Shown here piece after piece: positions 47,401-55,590 of a stretch of DNA of 64,000 nt (within the stretch, counting starts at the first letter, position 1; every line of letters begins with the position of its first letter). The notes beneath the pieces are model-generated. The model was not told where the DNA came from. It worked only from the letters and a program-made list of their open reading frames with translations, and made no database searches. Source of the DNA: Zanthoxylum bungeanum (Eukaryota; Streptophyta; Magnoliopsida; Sapindales; Rutaceae). Both the position numbers and the translations under genes were made by a program. The stretch covers positions 38,735 through 102,734 of the forward strand of contig SKCR01017766.1 of the NCBI GenBank assembly GCA_019454045.1, given 5' to 3'.

Positions 47401-48484
47401 ATCAAGTATTAAATGTAAATACACAATAATTAAGGAAATGACTATCTAGTCTCTTTAGCATGTATCTTGCGTTTAACCATTAAACGACTTTATAAATAAT
47501 CAATATTATTTATTTATGTTGCTCTAGTGCTCAACGAGTATGTTCATTATTGAGACTCTCTAGGTTCAGGCATATCCGTCACAAAATCTAATTTCGTGTC
47601 CATAATCTATCCACCCGTAGATTATGACGATCACGATAATCTCGCTGAACCATACAGGTCGAGGTCATGGCAAATGTATAATTCCTCCGTCACATGTATC
47701 CGGATAAATCCCAGAGATATAGATGTAAAGTCAAATCTCTATCGGGATTATCCAGTCGACTATTCTATTAGCAATCTCAAAAAGAATGTTTAGAACTAGC
47801 TTCTAAACTTTACCACGGGCCCATGGTTTTATCTGATTGCTAATCATATGGACTACCTATGCTCTGGTACACAGAACTGACGGATCCTATCTTGATACAC
47901 ATAGGACACCCTGAGGATCTATCTACACCCAACGAACAGGCGGAGGTCTGATCTAAATAGATCGGTGACGTGACTGCCGTCTAATGTAGAAGATGTCTCA
48001 TGTGCCCACAATGGCATCTCAAGTCTAAGAATCACAAGTGCTACTCAACCCAAGAAGATTCTTATTGACGCTGGTGTACCATCCATTAAGAATCTTCGGT
48101 GAGTCGTTCAGTGTTTATCCGCTATAAACACCTACACGTCTATACTAGTCTCCAAGACTAATGGTTCATTGAGAAACCATGGGAATCATATATTCCAGTA
48201 TACGACATGTACCGGTCTCAACGGGTTTACTATACTGACCAAGTAGTGTAAACCTTGACCAGGAACTGTCTGAGAATGACAACGTCATGATACTTCTCAA
48301 TGTCCGTTGCGACGCTTTTGCAACTGTATCATGACTAATCATTCTCGGGTCATTACGTCTTTACCATATAGAAATATAGATTATATTATAGAAACTGCAT
48401 ATATTATTCATAATAATAATGTTTTACAGAAGTATTTAACAGAAATACAACCGGGAATTGGCGCTCTGAGCACCAACCCCAACA
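44444..48484 (+). repeat. C4 3' terminal 4-kb palindrome (in place of 3' LTR)
   Basis: Left arm 44444-46452 (2009 bp) and right arm 46477-48484 (2008 bp) are reverse complements with only scattered differences, about 98-99% identical in the parts compared by eye. A 24-bp centre (46453-46476) separates them. It begins TGTTGGGGTTGGTGCTC and ends GAGCACCAACCCCAACA. No coding sequence is supported in it. Confidence 0.96.
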
Positions 48485-48489
48485 CTATC
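48485..48489. repeat. C4 target-site duplication, right copy (CTATC)
   Basis: Matches 39246-39250; G2 coding sequence resumes immediately. Confidence 0.95.
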
Positions 48490-50294
48490 TCCCAAGAGCA
48501 GCAGTAAAGGGACAAGCCTTGGCAGATTTTGTCGCCGAATGTACCGACCCCCATACCCTGGCTATAGACGAGGACAAATGGGAAATGTCCATAGACGGTT
48601 CGGCCAGCACACAAGGCAATGGGGCGGGAGTCTTCCTAAAAAGCGACAAAGGAGAAGAAATCCTACTCGCCCTGAAATTCGCTTTCATAGCAACCAACAA
48701 TGAAGCAGATTATGAAGCAATACTGGGTGGTTTGAGACTATGCACGGTGCTAGGGATCCAAAATGTGGTAGTAAGGAGTGACTCGCAGTTAGCCGTTCAG
48801 CAACTAAAAGGAGCATTTCAAGCAAAAGAGCCTGGTATGATGGCCTACCTGACCGAAGTACGAAAGCTAACAGGGAAGATGGGAGATGTAAGCTTCGAAC
48901 AAATCCCCCGAGAAGACAATTGTGAGGCAGACTCCCTGGCACGGCTCGCCTCTTCAACAAAAGCCGAACACCCCAGGATAATCCCCTTGATTTACATCCG
49001 GGAAAAAAGCGTAGGAGAATCTAAAGTGGAAATTCTGGATAAAGAAAGCCAAGTATCATGGATGCAACCCATCAGAAAATACTTGGAAACGGGAGAAACA
49101 CCAGAGGACAAAACAGAGGCCAGAAAGTTAAGGTACAAAAGCACCAAATTCTCCCTAATTGACGGGGTACTTTACCGACAGGGTTACTCAGTCCCCCTCT
49201 TAAGATGTCTTGCCGAAGAAGAGGCAAATTATGTGCTCAGAGAGATACATACGGGCATCTGCTGAAGCCACGCCGGAGGTCGTTCAATTGCTTTCAAAGC
49301 CTTAAGACAAGGTTTTTACTGGCCGACCATGCACCAGGACGGCATAGAAGTGGCCCGCAGGTGCGAAGGGTGTCAGAAAAATGCAAACCTCCACCACCAA
49401 CTAGCAGAACAGTTGACCACGCTACTCAGTCCCTGGCCGTTCGCCCAGTGGGGACTGGACATCATTGGACCAATGCCACAAGGGAAAGGACAGGCGAAGT
49501 ATACCATCGTGGCCATAGACTATTTCACCAAATGGGTGGAGGCAGAGCCATTATCCACCATAACGGAGAAAAGAGCCACTGAATTCCTGAGGAAAAATAT
49601 CGTCTGCCGGTTCGGGATTCCCCGAGCCATCATCACAGACAACGGGAAGCAATTTGACAGTAAAGGTTTCAGAAAACTCTGCGAGGACCTCCACATTGCC
49701 CTAAGATTTGCCACACCAGCCCATCCCAAATCAAACGGCCAAGTCGAGGCGACGAACAAGGCCATCAAGGCCAACCTCAAAGCTCGGCTTGGATCCAGCA
49801 AAGGCCTATGGGTCGAGGAACTGCCAGAGGTACTATGGGCGCACCGGACAACCTATAAAGACTCCACGGGAGAAACCCCGTTTTCCTTAGCATATGGATA
49901 TGAAGCTGTCATCCCGGCAGAGATCGGAGTAGCCTCCCATAGGGTTCAGCACTACGAGAGTAAACAGAATGAAGGACTTATCAGAAACCACCTCGACCTG
50001 ATCGAAGAAAAGAGAGAGAGGTCGGCCATGAAAACGGAAATCTACCAACAAAGGATGGCCCGTTTCTACAATAAAAGAATTCGGACACGCACCTTCATCC
50101 CAGGCGACCTAGTGCTAAGAAAGGTCACCCTAAATACTCGAAAGCCAGAGGAGGGCTCCCTGGGAGCCAAATGGGAAGGGCCCTACAAGGTGGTAAAAGT
50201 GGTGAAACCGGGAGTGTACATCCTAGAGCGACTGGACGGCACAAGATTAAAAAAGCCTTGGAACGCTGAGATGTTGAGGAAATACTTCCAGTAA
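48490..50294 (+). pseudogene. G2 archaeal-type RNase H and integrase (3' part of pol)
   Basis: Continuation of the frame broken at 39250. The second RNase H (about 48580-48960) has the acidic motifs SIDGSAST, NNEADYEAILGGLR, VVRSDSQLAVQQLKG and CEADSLARLAS, matching the archaeal-type RNase H acquired by Tat elements. An in-frame TGA at 49263-49265 interrupts the integrase zinc-binding region (REIHTG, then SHAGG, then CEGCQ). The integrase core keeps all catalytic positions: VAIDYF, ITDNG and QVEATNK. The C-terminal domain (FIPGDLVLRKVTLNTRK, GAKWEGPYKV) ends MLRKYFQ at 50294. Nearly intact apart from the TGA. Confidence 0.93.
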
Positions 50295-50667
50295 ACTTTC
50301 CCTTCCTCCTATCTGTTTACAGCAAAAAGGACAGGGATCCAAATACATAAAGCCTCTCTCAGAATAACCCACAGAGAGTTGTAAGAAGGGCAGTATGTCC
50401 CCGAGCATGAAAAAAAAAAAACTTTTCTTTTTTCCAAGCACTCTCAAATAAAAACCATATTAAAAAAAAAAAAAAAACTCGGGGACATGCTCACGACAAC
50501 GATCCAAAACTGAAAAAACCCAAAATTCGCAACCATCCGACCACGGATACCACCACAAAAATGCACAGTCACACCAGAATCATCCGACTCCATACAAAAA
50601 AAAAGGGGCACAGAGAGCATAGATCTTTGAGAAGCACAACATAAGGAGGAACATACCCTTAATGTTT
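50295..50667 (+). other. G2 spacer after integrase
   Basis: No gene. It contains two poly(A) runs (about 50411-50422 and 50462-50476) around CTCGGGGACATG-like sequence, leading into the tandem array. Confidence 0.6.
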
Positions 50668-51060
50668 CATTAATCGGCTCGGGGCTGGATTACGTTCCGC
50701 CGAGGCCTCTTCATTAGTCGGCTCGGGGCTGGATTACGTTCCGCCGAGGCCTCTTCATTAGTCGGCTCGGGGTTGGATTACGTTCCGCCGAGGCCTCTTC
50801 ATTAGTCGGCTCGGGGCTGGATTACGTTCCGCCGAGGCCTCTTCATTAGTCGGCTCGGGGTTGGATTACGTTCCGCCGAGGCCTCTTCATTAGTCGGCTC
50901 GGGGCTGGATTACGTTCCGCCGAGGCCTCTTCATTAGTCGGCTCGGGGCTGGATTACGTTCCGCCGAGGCCTCTTCATTAGTCGGCTCGGGGTTGGATTT
51001 CGTTCCGCCGAGGCCTCTTCATTAGTCAGCTCGGGGCTGGATTACGTTCCACCGAGTCAA
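50668..51060 (+). repeat. 44-bp tandem array A in G2 3' region
   Basis: Nine units with an exact 44-bp period (starts 50668, 50712, 50756 and so on to 51020). The core is CGGCTCGGGGYTGGATTACG then TTCCGCCGAGGCC. Units are almost identical (C/T at one position); the last one is diverged and passes into an 86-bp type unit. Each unit can pair GGCTCGG with CCGAGGCC. Confidence 0.95.
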
Positions 51061-51132
51061 TACTCATTGGACTGGGGACGGGATATTCCCCCAGAACCAA
51101 GTATCTCTCTTGGCTCGGGTCCTCAGGGACAT

Positions 51133-51429
51133 ACTCGATGCATAGGATCCATGAGAAGCATAGCACGGGGAGGGATGATACCCCTGTGGCGATTGCATAC
51201 TCCAGTGTTACCGAACATGAGGAGGAACATGCCCTTAATGTGTCGAACACCCCATATTTGATCCTCACGTACCCGATGTAATGGATCCGTGGGAAAGCAT
51301 AGCACGGGGGATAATGATGCCCCCGTGACGATTGCTAGCTCCAGTGTTACCGGGCCTAAGGAGGAATATGCCTTTGGTATCCCGGACACTCTTTGATCCA
51401 TTCATCATCCGGATCCGCGAGAGACACAG
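51133..51429 (+). repeat. 140-bp tandem repeat in G2 3' region, interrupted by the solo LTR
   Basis: Two full units of about 140 bp with AGCATAGCACGGGG at 51156 and 51296. A third unit is cut by the solo LTR, and its remainder starts with GCACGGGGATGCGTTATGCC at 54501. Confidence 0.85.
51425..51429. repeat. Solo LTR target-site duplication, left copy (CACAG)
   Basis: CACAG at 51425-51429 and again at 54497-54501. Confidence 0.9.
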
Positions 51430-54400
51430 TGTAGGCACTGCATTTTTATTAACTTGATTTTTTGCATGTGAAACCCGATGATGAGTCTCATTTGGAGGCA
51501 CTACCTTTTGAGTCACGAAAGCCGCGGGAAACGGATATCGGAAGGGGAAATTCAGGATAAACAAGCTCACTGTCTTCGTTAGTGTTGCGTTCGTTATTTC
51601 GTTCGAACGGTAAACAGATTTCGGGCGTTCGTGTCACGTTCGAGGAAGCGTTCGGACGGTGTCGGTAATTCTGGTTTTGCTGCTAGCCTCACACCCCAGC
51701 CCATTTAGCTCCCCAAAGCCCATAAAACACATCCCAAATTAAATAAATAAATATTAATTTAATCATTAAACATTAAATAAAATATTTAAAACATTTACCA
51801 AACTTAAACTAAAATCATGCCTAATTTAAATATTTTGAATATATTATATACCTAAATTAAAAAGATGATATACCTAATTAAAATCAATCATAACAAATTA
51901 AAAATATTGACTTCCTAATCTAACAAATTAAATGCCTAATCCTAACCAATCAAATATATTGTATTCCTAATCTAGCCAAGACATGTCCCCCAATCAAATC
52001 CATTGCTTTCCTTACCTAGCACTAAGTCATATCCTTATTGAATGCACCAAATCCCTTCCTTGTGAGACAAGGTGAACCCCTAACCCTTCTCTATATAAAC
52101 AACCCCTAACCAAAGCCATTCTTCTCCTTCAGACAACCTAAGTCACGCCCAAGCCCTAGAAACACACCAAGACTCACGGCCAAAGCAAGAAATCAAAACA
52201 TAATATTTTCTCTCCATCTCATCCCCTTTAGCGTGAACCCCATCTCCCTTGCACCCCCTCCATAGCCGAATTTCTGTAGCCAACACATCCCCCCATACAG
52301 CCCTTACAACCACTAAAACACCCCCTAACAAACACTCAAAAACAGCCCCTGAATTACCTTAAAACAGCAGCCCAAATCCTTAAAAAACAGTAACATAAAA
52401 ACTGCATAGATAATCTTAAAAATAATAACATACAACTGCACTAAGAACCTACACAAACTTGGAATAGTTCATTGAAAACGTTAAAACAGGTGGCCCGTGC
52501 AGTGAGCAGCAAGACAGAGACCGAATAGGAGCAGAACGGAGTTCGAACCACAAGCAAAACAGCAAAGCAGTGAGCTAGGACGCTGAACCAGTGAACCAGA
52601 AAAGTTGCGGAGCTTTACCCCTTCCGATCTTCGTGAAACGCGAGTCCGAGAGACGGCTTAGAAGGTTAGACCTGAGGGTACTTTTCACACCCATCTCTAC
52701 GTGATTTTGTTGTTGTTTATTTTGGATTATATATTTTACTTATTCGTTGAATTCTGTTTATGTATGATGTGTGTTGTGGGTATGGGATGAATGAGAAATG
52801 TGTTAACTCTCGCGGTATATCGGATGGAAACCCGGACATAAATTTCATAGCCGATTCCGAATGGACGGTAATATGATCTGTACTCGGGACACAACTCCAC
52901 GTACCGCTTGAGTAAACGGCACTATCTTTTGCCTTGTGTTGCTTTGGTTTGTTTATTTTTCGTCACTTGAATGCTGTATGTTGTTTATTTATGCATGATT
53001 CAATCAAGCGCATGGGCTTAGTGAGTTAGTCCAAAGGTCCTCTATTTGAGAGACGAAGAGCCGAAAAGGCCACCTTTGTGACACTACTTCGCCGCGCCGG
53101 TTGATGTGTGTTCGGTTGGATGCGAGATACGTTCAATCGGGCATACTTAGTTTGATATTATTGATTTTATCTTTTATGCATGGTTCAATCAAGCGCATGG
53201 GCTTAGTAAGTGGAATGAAAAATCCCTTATGGGGAGGGGTTAAAACCCTTTACCACGATGCTTTGCCGCGCCGGTTGATGTGTGTTCGGATTGGATGTAA
53301 GATGTGTTCAATCGGGCATACTTGGTTTTGATATGATTGGCTCTATTTTTGTATGTGTGATGTGATGCGCATGGGCTTAGTATGTTGGTCTAAAGGTCCT
53401 CTCTTTGAGAGACCAAGAGCCCCCAAAAGGCCACCTTTACGGCAGTACTTCGCCGCGCCCATTTATTTTGTTGTTTATGTATTGCGTCCCATTTCATGCA
53501 TCAGGTCTGTTCCCGTTCGAACGCGTTTACGAACGCAACTCGAACGTGCATACATTTTGCCTTATCATGCATCAGGTCTCATTTCTGTTCGAACGTGTTA
53601 ACAAACGCCATACGAACGTGAGCATTCTGTTTCATTTCCGTTCGAACGCGTTAACAAACGCTATACGAACGTGAGCATTCTGTTTCATTTCCGTTCGAAC
53701 GCGTTTACGAACGCTACACGAACGCGAACACACTGAACTGAGACATATTCATCACATGCCACGCATAATTGTTTCTTAGGTGATTTTTATGGAACCACAC
53801 ATAGTCATTCTTATCTTTGTGCACATAATAATGAAAAGCATGTTTATTCCATTAGTTGCGTCGTTTGCCTTAGTCTTGATTTAACGCATTTCGATTCATA
53901 TGCTTATGCCATGATGACTTTGGAGTATTATTTCTTGTGATATATCGGATGGAAACCCAGACATAAATTCCGTAGCCGATTCCGAATGGACGGTAATGCG
54001 GTCTGTACTTGGGATACAATTCTACGTATCACTTGGAAGAGTGCTCACGAGTATGCTTGTGCGGATATTATGTATGCTTGTGTTTTCATGAATATGATAT
54101 GCTGAATGAAGTTGTATGTTCATTGTTACTTTGAGGTATTTTGTTAGACATGTGTTATTAGATATGAGATATATGCGAAATGTATGTATGAGTGTTATTT
54201 TGTACCCATGAATATAGAAGCATGATATTTTTAGGAAAAAATGTTACTTAAGCCTGATTAAATTATTATGTAAATCCTTTCATTACAAATGGCATAAGTA
54301 AGGGACCATTCCAAACCCAACGGTTTGAGGTCTTCCCTTGCGAGGGGTGAGTGCGGCCTTAAATCTCATTTTCCCGGTTCACACCGGGTGGCGACTCCAT

Positions 54401-54496
54401 TACTCTCCGGTTTAGTCCCACGTGGCTACTTCGTACTCCCAACTAGGCCGCGAGCCTAGGACAACATGCGTCGCCCAGATTTTCTGTGTTCCCACA
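51430..54496 (+). mobile_element. Solo LTR of the G1 (Ogre-like) family
   Basis: 3067 bp, begins TGTAGGCACTGC and ends TTCCCACA, flanked by CACAG duplications. Its start matches the G1 LTR start on the opposite strand (GATGATGAGYCTC and TTTGGAGGCA in both). Its end matches the other G1 LTR end (GAGTGCGGCCTTAAATC, GGCGACTCCATT, CTACTTCGTACTCCC). Internal modules: three copies of a block of about 180 bp with CGCATGGGCTTAGT (53010, 53195, 53370), two copies of a block with CCGATTCCGAATGGACGG (52852, 53973), and five TTCGAACG modules. No internal element sequence is present, so it is the product of LTR-LTR recombination. Confidence 0.93.
53500..53740. repeat. TTCGAACG subrepeats in the solo LTR
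   Basis: Four units (53512, 53588, 53639, 53691) of about 52-75 bp with GTTCGAACGYGTT and a following ACGAACGTGAGCATTCTG. They are the counterpart of the array in the G1 LTR but with fewer copies; one further unit lies at 51597. Confidence 0.85.
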
Positions 54497-54902
54497 CACA
54501 GCACGGGGATGCGTTATGCCCCTGTGGCGTGTGCCTGCTCCAGCGTGGTAAGGAGGAGCCCTCATACAATACACAGGCTCCCCAGTGAACCGACGTGTAG
54601 AGGATGTGCCCTTACCATTCAAACGCTCTTCTGATCCGAATCCTGGTTCGCCGGGACACTGAATTGAAAGATTCAGAATTGTGTTTTGGAGACCTCGGGC
54701 AGGACGCTGCTTTGAGACATCCATGTTGTTATTTTTTTGCAAAAGACGTTTTTTATTTTTGGGATAGGTGCTAAGTCACCCCCGCCTTTCATTTTCCAGA
54801 AACTTGTTTTCGTTTTCCGCCGGTCTGGTAGGGGGACGCCCGTGCCAGATTCGGTAAGGCTTCGAAGGTTGATTCATTTCCCTTCAGTGGAAGTCCCAGG
54901 GG
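54497..54902 (+). other. G2 3' region between solo LTR and array C
   Basis: Remainder of the third 140-bp unit (to about 54650), then unique sequence without a supported gene. Confidence 0.6.
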
Positions 54903-55126
54903 TTAGTCGGCTCGGGGCCGAATTTTGTTCCGCCGAGGCCATTTGATTAATCGGCTCGGGGCTGGATTTCGTTCCGCCGAGGCCACTTGGTTATTCAGCT
55001 CGGGGCCGGATTTTGTTCCGCCGAGGCCATTTGATTAATCGGCTCGGGGCTGGATTTCGTTCCGCCGAGGCCATTTGATTAATCGGCTCAGGGCTGGATT
55101 TCGTTCCGCCGAGGCCACTTGGTTAT
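54903..55126 (+). repeat. 44-bp tandem array C in G2 3' region
   Basis: Five units of 44 bp with TCGGCTCGGGGCYGGATTTYG then TTCCGCCGAGGCCA. They are the same family as array A but have ATTTGATTAA or ACTTGGTTAT spacers. Confidence 0.92.
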
Positions 55127-55385
55127 TCAGCTCGGGGTCGGGTTACGTCCCACCGAGTCAAGCTCCTTTAGGTTTGGGGAGGTAACATTCCCCCAGAACC
55201 CAAGTCTTTCACTCAGCTCGGGGTCGGGTTACGTCCCACCGAGTCAAGCTCCTTTAGGTTTGGGGAGGTAACATTCCCCCAGAACCCAAGTCTTTCACTC
55301 AGCTCGGGGTCGGGGTACGTCCCACCGAGTCAGCTCTTTGGACTGGGGACATAACATTTCCCCGGGTCCAAGTGCCTCACTCAGC
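55127..55385 (+). repeat. 86-bp tandem array D in G2 3' region
   Basis: Three units of about 86 bp containing CAGCTCGGGGTCGGG, TACGTCCCACCGAGTCA and AACATTCCCCCAGAACCCAAG. The head of each unit is a variant of the 44-bp unit, so D looks like a higher-order derivative; one similar unit sits at 51020-51115. Confidence 0.9.
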
Positions 55386-55590
55386 TCGGGGTCAGGACAT
55401 GCCCCTCCGGCTCATATTGACCCCTGAAAGGGTCTCAAAGAGTTCGAAAAAACAGGAAGCATAGAGAAAAAGGAGAAAGAGATAAGGACACATGAAAATA
55501 TATATATATAGATGTGCATATACAGCTTAATGTTATTACAAAAAGTAAAGTATACACAGGGCCCCCGTCGGGTTACCCTTTCTCATTCAG
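55386..55590. other. G2 spacer between array D and antisense gene end
   Basis: No gene seen. A TATATATATAGATG simple repeat lies at about 55498-55512. Confidence 0.5.

Larger units (their letters stand above)
39251..48484 (+). mobile_element. C4: copia retrotransposon with inverted-repeat ends instead of direct LTRs
   Basis: 9234 bp between perfect CTATC duplications. The interior (PBS, gag-pol, polypurine tract) is in plus orientation and complete. The two ends differ: 39251-39722 begins TGTAGGGG and ends CCCCTACA; 44444-48484 begins TGTTGGGG and ends CCCCAACA. Each is itself an inverted repeat, and they share no visible similarity beyond the last ten bases. The U5-type end (CCCCTACA) abuts the PBS and the U3-type end (TGTTGGGG) abuts the polypurine tract, as in a normal element. 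The outer ends are the reverse complements of those inner ends. See findings for the inversion model. Confidence 0.92.

Noticed and set aside
44444..48484. Independent DNA transposon or giant MITE with 2-kb terminal inverted repeats
   Set aside because: It has no target duplication of its own. Its left edge abuts the C4 polypurine tract exactly where an LTR must start, and its right edge shares the CTATC duplication with the left end of C4.
50668..51060. CRISPR-like regular repeat array
   Set aside because: The 44-bp units are directly adjacent with no variable spacers and lie inside a plant retrotransposon.
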